48,482 bases of DNA from JBOFLG01 sp051657745 (GCA_051657745.1 JBOFLG010000167.1:1-48482), one strand, 5' to 3'. Counted from the first letter of the stretch, positions 27,098 to 36,163 are shown. Program-made: numbers and translations. Notes: generated from the sequence alone by a model not told the origin.

Positions 27098-27343
27098 TCA
27101 CGCCTCGAACCGGGCGAGGACACCCAGCCCGATGACGCAGGTGAACCACACCAAAGCAACCGCCACGGTGACCCGGTCGAGGTTGCGCTCGGCCACCGAC
27201 GAACCACCGAGGGAACTCGACATCCCGCCGCCGAACATGTCGGACAGACCGCCACCCTTTCCCTTGTGGAGAAGGATGAGCAGGGTGAGGAACAGGCCCC
27301 CGATGACCAGGATCACCTGGAGGCCGATACGAACCACGTCCAC
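27098..27343 (-). CDS. secG: SecG, preprotein translocase subunit
   Basis: The 81-residue protein has two membrane helices flanking the conserved loop HKGKGGGLSDMFGGG, typical of SecG. It assists SecYE-driven protein export. The frame is open 22 codons further, but GTG 27343 has AAGGA eight bases before it and yields the normal length. It lies downstream of tpiA after a 151-bp gap that contains a separate promoter candidate. Confidence 0.94.
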   Translation of the reverse strand: MDVVRIGLQVILVIGGLFLTLLILLHKGKGGGLSDMFGGGMSSSLGGSSVAERNLDRVTVAVALVWFTCVIGLGVLARFEA

Positions 27344-27383
27344 GGATGGGATCCTTCGTGTGAGGGTGATGGAGAACCGGGTA

Positions 27384-27421
27384 AGGATAACCCGCACAGT
27401 AGCGACCACGTCGAACGTGGT
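27384..27421 (-). promoter_or_regulatory. Putative secG-rbpA promoter with upstream inverted repeat
   Basis: On the minus strand TATCCT (27389-27384) is a TANNNT -10 box 40 nt before the secG GTG. The inverted repeat ACCACGT-cga-ACGTGGT (27405-27421) covers the position expected for a -35 box. This suggests a regulator site over the promoter, or a hairpin at the end of the tpiA transcript. Both readings are inference. Confidence 0.4.
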
Positions 27422-27494
27422 GGCCGCGCACCGCCGGTCACCGGGGCCGCAGCCGATGCGCTAATGGTTGTCCGGTGCCGTCGAAGCCACGCCC

Positions 27495-28298
27495 TCAGCC
27501 AGCGACCACGTGGTCACGGTAGCGGCAGATCGAGGCAAACTCGCCAGGGTCGATAGATGCTCCGCCGACCAGCGCTCCATCGACATCGTCACCGGCCATG
27601 ATTGCCGCGACGTTGCCGGCTTTGACCGAGCCGCCGTAGAGCACCCGAATGCCGTCGGCAACGTCTCCGGTGTAGAGGTCAGCCAGGCGGGTACGGATCG
27701 CGGCACAGACCTCCTGAGCATCGGCCGGGGTCGCCACCTCGCCGGTGCCGATGGCCCAGACCGGCTCGTAGGCGACCACCACGGTGCGAGCCTGGTCGAC
27801 CGGGATGCCATCGAGACCGGCCACCAACTGGCCGAGCACGTGCTCGACATGGGTGCCGGCCCGCCGGATCTCCAGCGACTCACCCACGCACAGGATCGGG
27901 GTAAGCCCATGCCGGTAGGCCGCTGTGGCCTTGGCGTTCACGACCGCGTCGTCCTCGGCGTGGTGCTCGCGCCGCTCGCTATGGCCGACAACAACGTAGG
28001 TGCAGCCGAGTTTCGCGAGGAACGCGCCGCTCACCTCGCCGGTGTACGCCCCGGTGTCGTGCGCGGACAGATCCTGGGCGCCGTGGACGAGCTCGAGACG
28101 ATCACCGTCGATGAGGGTCTGCACACTGCGGATGTCGGTGAACGGCGGCAGCACCGCGACCTCGACGCTACCGAAGTCGTGCTTGCCGTCGCGCAGCGTC
28201 CAGTCCAGCTTCTGCACCAGGTGGGTGGCTTGAAGGTGGTCGAGATTCATCTTCCAATTGCCCGCCATCAGCGGGGTGCGGCCCGTGCTCATCGACAT
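27495..28298 (-). CDS. tpiA: Triosephosphate isomerase
   Basis: The 267-residue barrel enzyme has catalytic K16 (GNWKMN), H106 (VVGHSERR) and E178 (AYEPVWAIGTG), with the phosphate loop YGGSVK near the end. It interconverts the two triose phosphates. The ATG directly follows the pgk stop (TGAATG), with GGAG inside the end of pgk as its ribosome-binding site. A second ATG two codons later is possible. Confidence 0.97.
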   Translation of the reverse strand: MSMSTGRTPLMAGNWKMNLDHLQATHLVQKLDWTLRDGKHDFGSVEVAVLPPFTDIRSVQTLIDGDRLELVHGAQDLSAHDTGAYTGEVSGAFLAKLGCTYVVVGHSERREHHAEDDAVVNAKATAAYRHGLTPILCVGESLEIRRAGTHVEHVLGQLVAGLDGIPVDQARTVVVAYEPVWAIGTGEVATPADAQEVCAAIRTRLADLYTGDVADGIRVLYGGSVKAGNVAAIMAGDDVDGALVGGASIDPGEFASICRYRDHVVAG

Positions 28299-29504
28299 TC
28301 AGATCTCCGTTGTCAGGATCGCGATACCGGGAAGTTCCTTGCCCTCGAGGTACTCGAGGGAGGCGCCGCCACCGGTGCTGATGTGGCCGAACTGTTCGTC
28401 GGCAAAGCCCAGCTGCCGAACCGCTGCGGCCGAGTCCCCGCCGCCGACCACGGTCAGCGCACCGTTCGCGGTGGCACTCACGAGGGCATCGGCGAGGGCT
28501 GTCGTGCCCGCGGCGAACGGCGCCATCTCGAACGCACCCATCGGGCCGTTCCAGAACACGGTGCGCGCGTCGGCCAGCGCGCCGGCAAACAACTCGGCCG
28601 AACGCGGGCCGATGTCCAGACCCATCGCGTCGGCGGGGATGGCGTCGACCGCCACCACCGACGTCTCGGTGTCGGCGGCGAACGCGGCTCCGACCACGAC
28701 GTCGACCGGCAGCACGATCTCGACACCGGTGTGCTCGGCAGTGCGCAGGTACCCGCTCACCGCATCGACGCTGTCCGCGTCGAACAGGCTCCGCCCGATC
28801 TCGTGGCCCTGTGCCGCGAGGAAGGTGAACACCATCCCGCCACCGATCAGCAGTCGATCGGCTGTCCGCAGGAGGTTCTCGATGACGGCGAGTTTGTCGG
28901 CCACCTTCGCTCCCCCGAGCACCACCACGTAGGGCCGGTCCGGATCGTCGGTGAGCTGGCGCAACACCTCGACCTCGGCCCGCACCAGCCCGCCCATCGC
29001 CGACGGCAGCCGGGCCGCGATGTCGTACACCGACGCTTGCTTCCGGTGCACGACGCCGAACCCATCGCAGACGTAGGCGTCCGCCAGGGAGGCGAGGTCG
29101 TCCGCGAACGCGGCGCGATCGGCATCCGCCGTCGCGGTCTCGCCCGGATTGAACCGGAGGTTCTCGAGCAGGGCCACGCCGCCGTCGGCGAGGCCGTCGA
29201 CGGTGGCCCGAGCAGACTCCCCCACCGTGTCCGCGGCGAAGGCGACCGGGCGGTCGAGGAGTTCAGCGAGCCGCTCGGCCACCGGACGCAGTGAGTACCG
29301 CTCTTCGGGCGTGCCTTTCGGCCGACCGAGATGGGCGCAGACGACCACCCGCGCGCCGGCATCCGAGAGTTCTCTGATGGTGGGCACCGAGGCGCGGATC
29401 CGGCCGTCGTCGGTGATGGTGGCACCGTCGAGCGGCACGTTCAGGTCCGACCGGACGAGCACGCGCGTGCCGCGCACGTCGCCCAGCGAGGCGAGATCAG
29501 TCAT
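28299..29504 (-). CDS. pgk: Phosphoglycerate kinase
   Basis: The 401-residue two-domain kinase has RSDLNVPL and HLGRPKG in the N-terminal domain, LGGAKVADKL in the hinge region, and VGGGDSAAAV in the nucleotide domain. It makes ATP from 1,3-bisphosphoglycerate. It lies 27 bp downstream of gap and abuts tpiA, forming the glycolytic operon gap-pgk-tpiA. Confidence 0.97.
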   Translation of the reverse strand: MTDLASLGDVRGTRVLVRSDLNVPLDGATITDDGRIRASVPTIRELSDAGARVVVCAHLGRPKGTPEERYSLRPVAERLAELLDRPVAFAADTVGESARATVDGLADGGVALLENLRFNPGETATADADRAAFADDLASLADAYVCDGFGVVHRKQASVYDIAARLPSAMGGLVRAEVEVLRQLTDDPDRPYVVVLGGAKVADKLAVIENLLRTADRLLIGGGMVFTFLAAQGHEIGRSLFDADSVDAVSGYLRTAEHTGVEIVLPVDVVVGAAFAADTETSVVAVDAIPADAMGLDIGPRSAELFAGALADARTVFWNGPMGAFEMAPFAAGTTALADALVSATANGALTVVGGGDSAAAVRQLGFADEQFGHISTGGGASLEYLEGKELPGIAILTTEI

Positions 29505-29531
29505 GGTGACGAATGCCGACCGCGTGCCGGT

Positions 29532-30536
29532 TTACAGGCCCGCGCCGACGAGCAGAGCCACGTCGATGAGGCGGTTCGAGTAGCCCCATTCGTTGTCGTA
29601 CCAGCCGACGACCTTGACCTGGTTGCCGATCACCTTGGTCAGGCCGGCGTCGAAGGTGCACGAGGCCGGGTCGGTGACGATGTCGGCGGACACGAGCGGG
29701 TCCTCGCTGTAGACGAGGATGCCGGCGAGCGGCCCGTCGGCGGCGGCCTTGACCGCGGCGTTGACCTCCTCGACGCTCGTCTCGCGGCCAACCTCGACGG
29801 TGAGGTCAGTGGCCGATCCGGTGGGGGTGGGAACCCGCAGCGCGTAGCCGTCAAGTTTGCCCTTGAGTTCAGGCATGACCAGACCGATCGCCTTCGCCGC
29901 GCCGGTGCTGGTCGGGACGATGTTCAGGGCGGCTGCCCGTGCACGACGGAGGTCCTTGTGCGGCCCGTCCAGGAGGTTCTGATCCTGGGTGTAGGCGTGG
30001 ATCGTCGTCATCAGGCCCTTGACGATGCCGAACTCGTCGTTCAGCACCTTGGCCATCGGCGCGAGACAGTTCGTCGTGCACGACGCGTTGGAGATGATGG
30101 TGTGGTTCGCGGGGTCGTAGTCGCCGTCGTTGACGCCCATGACGATGGTGACGTCCTCGTTCTTCGCGGGCGCGGAGATGATGACCTTCTTCGCGCCGCC
30201 GTCGATGTGCGCCGTGGCCTTGGTCGCGTCGGTGAAGATACCGGTGGACTCAATGACGACGTCGGCCCCCAGGTCGCCCCACTTCAGCGCACTCGGGTCG
30301 CGCTCGGCGAAGGCCTTGAAGGTCCTGCCGTGTGCGGTGATGTCCTCGTCGGTGGAGGTGACCTCGCCGGGGAAACGACCAAGAATCGAGTCGTACTTCA
30401 GCAGCGTGGCCAAGGTGGCGTTGTCGGTGAGGTCGTTGACGGCAACAACTTCGATATCGGCACCGGCGGCCTCGACGGCCCGGTAGAAGTTGCGGCCGAT
30501 GCGGCCGAAGCCATTGATGCCTACGCGAACGGTCAC
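29532..30536 (-). CDS. gap: Glyceraldehyde-3-phosphate dehydrogenase, NAD-type
   Basis: The 334-residue enzyme has NGFGRIGRN at the N-terminus, the catalytic cysteine C153 in ASCTTNCLAP and WYDNEWGYSNR near the end. D35 in VNDLTD after the second strand indicates NAD rather than NADP. GTG 30536 is chosen over an upstream ATG because GAAGG lies 7 nt before it and VTVRVGING is the expected N-terminus. It heads the gap-pgk-tpiA operon. Confidence 0.97.
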   Translation of the reverse strand: MTVRVGINGFGRIGRNFYRAVEAAGADIEVVAVNDLTDNATLATLLKYDSILGRFPGEVTSTDEDITAHGRTFKAFAERDPSALKWGDLGADVVIESTGIFTDATKATAHIDGGAKKVIISAPAKNEDVTIVMGVNDGDYDPANHTIISNASCTTNCLAPMAKVLNDEFGIVKGLMTTIHAYTQDQNLLDGPHKDLRRARAAALNIVPTSTGAAKAIGLVMPELKGKLDGYALRVPTPTGSATDLTVEVGRETSVEEVNAAVKAAADGPLAGILVYSEDPLVSADIVTDPASCTFDAGLTKVIGNQVKVVGWYDNEWGYSNRLIDVALLVGAGL

Positions 30537-30594
30537 GAGGTTGCCTTCCAGGAGAGCGAGGGTGCCACAACAGTGGGGCACGGGTGCGGCATCT

Positions 30595-30600
30595 ACCCTA
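30595..30600 (-). promoter_or_regulatory. Putative gap operon -10 box (TAGGGT)
   Basis: TAGGGT on the minus strand, preceded by C to make one of the few CTAG sites in the window, lies 58 nt before the gap GTG in the 113-bp gap after whiA. The leader would carry the GAAGG ribosome-binding site. No clear -35. Confidence 0.45.
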
Positions 30601-30649
30601 GACCGGATGTGAGCGGCGTCTCGCGCCGTCCGTAGTTCGGTCGGCCCGG

Positions 30650-31630
30650 TCAGGTATCGAGCATCTCCGGGGTGAGCACGGTCTCGGTGTCGGGAACACC
30701 GTCATCCTGGGCCCGCTTGTCGGCCATCGCGAGCAGCCGCCGGATCCGTCCCGCGACAGCATCCTTGGTCATCGGCGGCTGGGCCAACTGGCCGAGCTCC
30801 TCCAACGACGCCTGCTTGTGGTCGAGCCGGAGCCGGCCCGCGTCGCGAAGATGATCGGGTGCGTCAGCGCCGAGGATCTCGAGTGCCCGCTCGACCCGGG
30901 CACCCGCAGCCACCGCGGCCCGCGCCGACCGCCGCAGATTGGCGTCGTCGAAGTTCGCCAGCCGGTTCGCGGTCGCGCGGACCTCGCGGCGGATGCGACG
31001 CTCCTCCCAGGAGAGCACCGCGTCGTGGGCCCCGAGCCGAGTCAGCATCTGGGCGATCGCATCACCGTCGCGGATGACGACGCGGTCCACCCCGCGCACC
31101 TCCCGCGCCTTCGCCGGGATGCTCAGCCGACGAGCGGCGCCGACCAGCGCCAGCGCAGCCTCAGGGCCGGGGCAGGTAACTTCGAGGGCTGACGAGCGGC
31201 CCGGTTCGGTGAGCGAGCCATGCGCGAGAAACGCACCACGCCAGGCCGCCTCGGCATCACAGACCGAGCCACTGACCACCTTGGGCGGGAGTCCCCGGAC
31301 GGGCCGACCGCGGCCGTCGATCAGGCCGGTTTGCCGGGCAAGGGCCTCCCCATCCTGGACTACCCGGACCACGTAGCGGCTTCCCCTGCGCAGACCGCCC
31401 GCGGCGAGCACCAGCACCTCCGGGGTATGCCCATAGACCTCCGCGAGTTCTCGACGCAACCGACGGGCAGAGTTGGCGGTGTCGAGTTCGGCCTCGACGA
31501 CGATCCGCCCGCCGATGATGTGCAGGCCCCCGGCGAACCGCAGCATCGCCGCTACCTCGGCCTTGCGACAGCACGGCTTGGTGACGGCGTACCGTGACAG
31601 CTCGTCCTTGACCGCCGCCGTCATTGCCAT
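30650..31630 (-). CDS. whiA: WhiA, DNA-binding developmental/cell division regulator
   Basis: The 326-residue protein begins MAMTAAVKDELSRYAVTKPCCRKAE, the standard WhiA N-terminus. It has a degenerate LAGLIDADG homing-endonuclease fold followed by a helix-turn-helix (about 240-310; LEELGQLAQPPMTKDAVAGRIRRLL). In Streptomyces WhiA works with WhiB on sporulation and division genes; in non-sporulating relatives the role is less clear. ATG 31630 has AGG 9 nt upstream; ATGs three codons either side are alternatives. It lies 23 nt after yvcK. Confidence 0.95.
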   Translation of the reverse strand: MAMTAAVKDELSRYAVTKPCCRKAEVAAMLRFAGGLHIIGGRIVVEAELDTANSARRLRRELAEVYGHTPEVLVLAAGGLRRGSRYVVRVVQDGEALARQTGLIDGRGRPVRGLPPKVVSGSVCDAEAAWRGAFLAHGSLTEPGRSSALEVTCPGPEAALALVGAARRLSIPAKAREVRGVDRVVIRDGDAIAQMLTRLGAHDAVLSWEERRIRREVRATANRLANFDDANLRRSARAAVAAGARVERALEILGADAPDHLRDAGRLRLDHKQASLEELGQLAQPPMTKDAVAGRIRRLLAMADKRAQDDGVPDTETVLTPEMLDT

Positions 31631-31653
31631 GCCGGTCATCCTGCCACGGCTCA

Positions 31654-32607
31654 CTACCGCTCTTCGGGATGACTCATCAGGTCCCGGAGGGCTGCGGCGT
31701 AGCGCAGCGGATCGTGAACTCCGCGCCGGTCGCGCCGGCTCACCGGTGCCACATGAAGCCCCGCACCGAGCCGCGCGCACCGCGCCGCAAGTTCGCCCGC
31801 GTCGTCGACGGCGGCCGGGTCGGCGAGCACCGCGTCGAGCCGTACGCCGGGCGCCATCGCGGCAAACGCGTCGATCAGTCCGACCGCGCGAAGGCCCGCG
31901 GTCTCCCCGGCTCCCGGGTCAAGGTTGAGCACCAGAAGGCGCCGGGCCCGAGTGACTTCGAGCGCCTCGCGAACCTCGGGGACCAGCAGGTGCACGGTGA
32001 CCGAGGTGAACCACGAACCGGGGCCCAGGACAACCCAGTCGGCGCTGCGGATCGCGGCGACCGACTCCGGGTACGCCGGCGGATCGTGCGGCTCCAACCG
32101 AACCATCTCGACCTGTCCCTGGGTCGCTGCCACCGCTGCCTGACCACGGACCGTGCGCATGGCGGCCGGGTCAACCGGGTCCATACCTCGAACGTCGGCC
32201 TCGATCGTCAACGGCACTGCGGCCATCGGCAACACCCGGCCCCGTGCCTGGAGCAGCCGACCGACGAGGTCCAGGCCGGCCACCGGGTCGCGGTACAACT
32301 CCCACAGCGCGACCACGATCAGGTTGCCGAGGGCATGTCCACCGAGCGCCCCGTCACCGGCGAACCGGTGCTGCAACACGTCGCGCCAGGTATGGCCCCA
32401 TTCGGTCTCACTGCACAACGCCGCGAGCGCCATCCGAAGATCCCCCGGTGGCAGGACACCGAACTCGTCGCGGAGCCGGCCGCTGGAGCCACCGTCATCG
32501 GCGACCGTGACCACCGCGGTGATCTCGTCGGTGACGTACCGAAGCGCCCCGAGGGTGGCGGCAAGGCCATGCCCACCGCCGAGCGCAGCGACAATCGGGC
32601 CGCTCAT
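31654..32607 (-). CDS. yvcK: YvcK (gluconeogenesis factor, CofD-like)
   Basis: The 317-residue CofD-like protein has ALGGGHGLAATL, ADDGGSSGRLR and LPPGDLRMAL, all conserved in YvcK. The family binds UDP-sugars, affects carbon flux and cell-wall precursor supply, and is needed for growth on gluconeogenic carbon in Bacillus and mycobacteria. The ATG overlaps the rapZ stop (ATGA). The uvrC-rapZ-yvcK-whiA order is conserved in actinobacteria. Confidence 0.95.
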   Translation of the reverse strand: MSGPIVAALGGGHGLAATLGALRYVTDEITAVVTVADDGGSSGRLRDEFGVLPPGDLRMALAALCSETEWGHTWRDVLQHRFAGDGALGGHALGNLIVVALWELYRDPVAGLDLVGRLLQARGRVLPMAAVPLTIEADVRGMDPVDPAAMRTVRGQAAVAATQGQVEMVRLEPHDPPAYPESVAAIRSADWVVLGPGSWFTSVTVHLLVPEVREALEVTRARRLLVLNLDPGAGETAGLRAVGLIDAFAAMAPGVRLDAVLADPAAVDDAGELAARCARLGAGLHVAPVSRRDRRGVHDPLRYAAALRDLMSHPEER

Positions 32608-33533
32608 TCGCGGCCGAGGTCACGATGGACGACGAAGGTCGCCACCTGGTCGTCGGCGAGCCGGGTGGCCACCTCGCGGCTCATCGCCACCGAGCGGTGC
32701 TTGCCCCCGGTGCAGCCGAAGGCGAGTGTCGCGTACCGACGCCCCTCGCGGAGGTAGCCCGTCGTGATCGGAGCGAGGAGGTCCACGACCCGGTCGACGA
32801 ACTCGGCGGCTCCTTCTTGGCCGAGTACGAACTCGGCCACTGGCGGATCGACACCAGTGAGCGGCCGCAGTTCGGGAACCCAGAAGGGGTTGGGCAGGAA
32901 ACGCAGGTCGAACACGAAGTCGGCGTCGAGCGGCACCCCGTACTTGAACCCGAACGAGAGCAGCGCCAGCCGCAGGCTCGGCCCACGTCCACCGCCCACG
33001 AGCGGGATCAGCTTGCGACCCAACTGGTGCACGTTGAGACCGGAGGTGTCGATCACGACGTCGGCGACGGCACGCAGGTCGCCGAGTAGTTCGCGCTCCT
33101 TCTGGATGCCGTCGAGCAGCCGCCCATCCCGTTGCAACGGATGCGGTCGACGCACACTCTCGAAGCGTCGAACGAGCGCCTCGTCGGTGGCGTCGAGAAA
33201 CACCAGCTGCGGGCTCCAGCCGTTGGCGCGCAACGCCGCGAGTCCCTCTTGCAGACCGGTGGTGAACGGCCGGGCACGCACATCGACAACCGCGGCAATC
33301 CGGAGGTCGTGGGCCACCGAGTCTCGAGCCTCTGCGGCCAGGTCGGCCATCGCCGGGATCAGCCGTGGCGGGAGGTTGTCGACGACGTACCAGCCTTGGT
33401 CCTCGAGGACGTTCGCCGCGGTCGAGCGCCCCGCGCCGCTCATGCCGGTCACCACCATGAAGCCACCCGGATCCGGTGCGCCGTCTGCGGAGTGGGTGCG
33501 GCCCGAGCGGTCGAGTGGCTGGCCCTGGCTCAC
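32604..33533 (-). CDS. rapZ: RapZ/YvcJ nucleotide-binding protein
   Basis: The 309-residue P-loop protein has Walker A GMSGAGRST (30-38), with Arg in place of the usual Lys as is common in actinobacterial members, and the C-terminal CTGGKHRSVAMSREVA. In E. coli RapZ binds the small RNA GlmZ to control glucosamine synthesis; the actinobacterial role is not settled. The GTG start overlaps the uvrC stop (GTGA), coupling the two. Confidence 0.94.
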   Translation of the reverse strand: MSQGQPLDRSGRTHSADGAPDPGGFMVVTGMSGAGRSTAANVLEDQGWYVVDNLPPRLIPAMADLAAEARDSVAHDLRIAAVVDVRARPFTTGLQEGLAALRANGWSPQLVFLDATDEALVRRFESVRRPHPLQRDGRLLDGIQKERELLGDLRAVADVVIDTSGLNVHQLGRKLIPLVGGGRGPSLRLALLSFGFKYGVPLDADFVFDLRFLPNPFWVPELRPLTGVDPPVAEFVLGQEGAAEFVDRVVDLLAPITTGYLREGRRYATLAFGCTGGKHRSVAMSREVATRLADDQVATFVVHRDLGRE

Positions 33534-35503
33534 GCGCCTTCTCCTTCGTCGTCGAGCACCTCACCGGTGGTCAGGTCGACGGCCGGGGTGGCCGGTGCCG
33601 ATGCGCCCAACTCTGCCGCAACGACCCCGGCGAGCGCAGGCCCGATGCCCGGAACGGCGGCCAGTTCGTCGGCTGTCGCGGCGCGGATACGAGTGACCGA
33701 GCCGAACTGGGCGAGAAGTGCCTTCTGCCGTTTCGGACCAAGCCCGGGGATGCCGTCGAGCTGGCTCTGCGTCATCGCCGCAGAGCGCCGTTGTCGGTGG
33801 AAGGTGACCGCGAAGCGGTGGGCTTCATCCCGGACCCGCTGGAGGAGGTACAGCCCCTCGCTGGTGCGCGGCAGCACCACCGGATACTGCTCGCCCGGCA
33901 ACCAGACCTCCTCCAACCTCTTGGCCAGGCCGACCACCGGCACGTCGACGACACCGATGTCCTCGAGCGCCCGGGCGGCCGCATTGACCTGTGGCAGGCC
34001 GCCATCGACCACGACCAGGCCCGGGCGGTACGCGAACCGAGGCGGCCGGCCGCCTGGCCCGTCCAGGGTGCCGTCACCGGATGCCGTGGTTCGCTCGCGT
34101 TCGGCGTGTTCCTCGCGGATCCCGCGACGAAAGCGCCGAGTGAGCACCTCGTGCATCGCTGCGGTGTCATCGGTGGCACCGGTCTCGTCACCGCGCACAA
34201 CGAACCGCCGATACTCCGACTTCCGGGGCAGTCCGTCCTCGAAGACCACCATCGACCCCACAACCTGGGTGCCCATGACGTGGCTGATGTCGAAGCACTC
34301 GATGCGCAGCGGGGCTTCATCGAGGTCGAGGGTCTCGTGGAGTTGTTGCAGGGCCTGGCTGCGGGCGGTGAGGTCGCCCGCCCGGGTGATCTTGTGCCGA
34401 GCCAGGCTCTGACCTGCGTTGCGGGCCACGGTCTCCATCAGCGCGCGCTTGTCGCCACGCTGCGGAACCCGCAGGTCGACCCGGCTGCCGCGGATGTCGC
34501 TCAGCCAATCGGCAAGTGCGGCAGCGTCATCCGGGATGACGGGGACGAGCACCTCGCGCGGCACCGCCTCGGCGCCACCTTCCCCGTAGACCTGTTGCAG
34601 CAGGTGCTCGATGACCTGCGGCGTCGACTCGGCATCGCGCTCGGCAACCCAGCCGCGCTGCCCACGCATCCGCCCGCCGCGCACGTGGAACAACTGCACC
34701 GCGACCTCGAGCTCGTCCTCGGCCACCGCGAACACGTCAGCGTCGGTCGCGTCGGGGAGGACTACTGCAGACTTCTCCCGTACCCGCTCCAGCGCACCGA
34801 TGTCATCACGGAGCCGAGCCGCGCGCTCGAAGTCGAGTTCGCCGGCGGCATCCTTCATCTCCACGGTCAGCCGAGTCAGGAAGCGACCTGTCTCGCCGGC
34901 GAGGAAGTCGCAGAAGTCATCGACGATCTCGCGGTGGCGGGCGGCGTCGACCCGGCCGACGCACGGGGCGCTGCACTTATCGATGTACCCGAGGAGGCAG
35001 GGCCGGCCGACCTGACCGGCGCGCCGGAACACCCCCGCCGCGCAGGTGCGGACCGGGAAGACGCGCAACGCGAGGTCGAGAGTCTCGCGGATCGCCCACG
35101 CGTGCGCGTATGGGCCGAAGTACCGCGTGCCTTTGCGCTTGGCGCCCCGCATCACCTGGGCTCGGGGGATCTCCTCCCCCAGAGTGACGGCCAGGTACGG
35201 GTACGACTTGTCGTCGCGGTACCTGACATTGAATCGGGGATCGAACTCCTTGATCCACGCGTACTCGAGTTGGAGGGCCTCGACCTCTGTGCTGACCACA
35301 GTCCATTCGACGCTTGCGCCGGTGCGCACCATGGTGGCCGTCCGCGGATGCAGCGCAGCGACGTCCTGGAAGTACGAGGACAACCGCTGCCGAAGACTGC
35401 GCGCCTTGCCCACATAGATGACCCGACCATCGCGGTCACGGAACCGGTACACCCCAGGCTCGGTCGGCACCTCGCCTGGGCGAGGACGATATGACACAAC
35501 CAC
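33530..35503 (-). CDS. uvrC: UvrC, excinuclease ABC subunit C
   Basis: The 657-residue protein has an N-terminal GIY-YIG nuclease domain (PGVYRF, VIYVGKARSLRQRL), a cysteine region (CLLGYIDKCSAPCVG), a UvrB-binding UVR segment (DFERAARLRDDIGALE), an RNase H-like domain with CFDISH and VVVDGG, and two C-terminal helix-hairpin-helix motifs (IPGLGPKRQKALL, VPGIGPALAGVV). It makes both incisions in nucleotide excision repair. The GTG start lies 6 nt after a TAGGGT box, indicating a leaderless mRNA that continues through rapZ, yvcK and whiA. Confidence 0.97.
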   Translation of the reverse strand: MVVSYRPRPGEVPTEPGVYRFRDRDGRVIYVGKARSLRQRLSSYFQDVAALHPRTATMVRTGASVEWTVVSTEVEALQLEYAWIKEFDPRFNVRYRDDKSYPYLAVTLGEEIPRAQVMRGAKRKGTRYFGPYAHAWAIRETLDLALRVFPVRTCAAGVFRRAGQVGRPCLLGYIDKCSAPCVGRVDAARHREIVDDFCDFLAGETGRFLTRLTVEMKDAAGELDFERAARLRDDIGALERVREKSAVVLPDATDADVFAVAEDELEVAVQLFHVRGGRMRGQRGWVAERDAESTPQVIEHLLQQVYGEGGAEAVPREVLVPVIPDDAAALADWLSDIRGSRVDLRVPQRGDKRALMETVARNAGQSLARHKITRAGDLTARSQALQQLHETLDLDEAPLRIECFDISHVMGTQVVGSMVVFEDGLPRKSEYRRFVVRGDETGATDDTAAMHEVLTRRFRRGIREEHAERERTTASGDGTLDGPGGRPPRFAYRPGLVVVDGGLPQVNAAARALEDIGVVDVPVVGLAKRLEEVWLPGEQYPVVLPRTSEGLYLLQRVRDEAHRFAVTFHRQRRSAAMTQSQLDGIPGLGPKRQKALLAQFGSVTRIRAATADELAAVPGIGPALAGVVAAELGASAPATPAVDLTTGEVLDDEGEGA

Positions 35504-35509
35504 GAGGCA

Positions 35510-35515
35510 ACCCTA
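35510..35515 (-). promoter_or_regulatory. Putative uvrC operon -10 box (TAGGGT), leaderless
   Basis: TAGGGT on the minus strand ends 6 nt before the uvrC GTG and there is no ribosome-binding site. No obvious LexA-type site is seen near it. Confidence 0.5.
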
Positions 35516-35570
35516 TGCCGCGGGTCTGACGGCGAGGCGTGACCAACGAGGCATGATCGGCCTCCAACGG

Positions 35571-35677
35571 CAGTCTGCTGACTGAACCGGCCGCAGGTGG
35601 CCGCCAACTCAGCCCGGCCGGCGCTGACGTCGGTATCGGGGGCATCGGACCCGAGGCTGGCGATCCGGGCGGCCACC
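35571..35677. other. Structured spacer between Rieske gene and uvrC
   Basis: This 183-bp gap holds a hairpin CAGTC-tgct-GACTG (35571-35584) and 10-bp inverted arms GGTGGCCGCC (35596-35605) and GGCGGCCACC (35668-35677), with a smaller TCGGG/CCCGA stem between them. It may be the terminator region of the Rieske gene or a structured RNA. No open frame with coding character is present. Confidence 0.4.
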
Positions 35678-35686
35678 CGCGGGCGG

Positions 35687-36163
35687 TCAGGAAATGGTGA
35701 GGCCGTCACCGTTGACGGTGACCTGCTTGGCCTCAAGACCGGTGGGCGCCGGGCCTTTGGTGACCGCGCCGGTGACCGCGTCGAACTGACTGCCGTGGCA
35801 CGCGCAGTTGATGACGTTGTCGGCCACTCCCGCGACGGTGCACCCCGCGTGCGGACACACCGCGGAGAACGCCTTGAACTGGCCTTTCTCCGGCTGGGTA
35901 ACGACGACCTTGAGCGAGTCGATGACGGTCCCGCCTCGTACCGGTACCTGAGCTGCCTTGAGTGCGTCGGCCGCGGCGGCCGCGGCGCTGGTGGCCGCGC
36001 CCGCTGCGGATGCCGCGGCATCCGCGACCTCCGCAGCTTCGCTGCACGCGGCCAGCGTGGTGGTTCCAGCGACGGCTGCGCCGACGAGGCCAGCCGCTCG
36101 CAACGTGCCGCGCCGGTCCAGGCACGAACACGGGGTGGTGTGGTCGAGATGGTGCTGGGACAT
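35687..36163 (-). CDS. Tat-exported Rieske [2Fe-2S] lipoprotein
   Basis: The 158-residue protein has a twin-arginine motif (R17-R18 in DRRGTLRAAG), a hydrophobic stretch and a lipobox ending at C40 (TTLAAC). An Ala-rich linker (about 44-71) follows, then a Rieske domain with C103-x-H105 and C120-x-x-H123. C108 and C122 sit where the stabilising disulfide of high-potential Rieske proteins forms. It should be anchored outside the membrane after Tat export with its cluster inserted. It is not the complex III subunit, which has membrane helices; its redox partner is unknown. GAGAGGG lies 7 nt before the ATG. Confidence 0.88.
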   Translation of the reverse strand: MSQHHLDHTTPCSCLDRRGTLRAAGLVGAAVAGTTTLAACSEAAEVADAAASAAGAATSAAAAAADALKAAQVPVRGGTVIDSLKVVVTQPEKGQFKAFSAVCPHAGCTVAGVADNVINCACHGSQFDAVTGAVTKGPAPTGLEAKQVTVNGDGLTIS

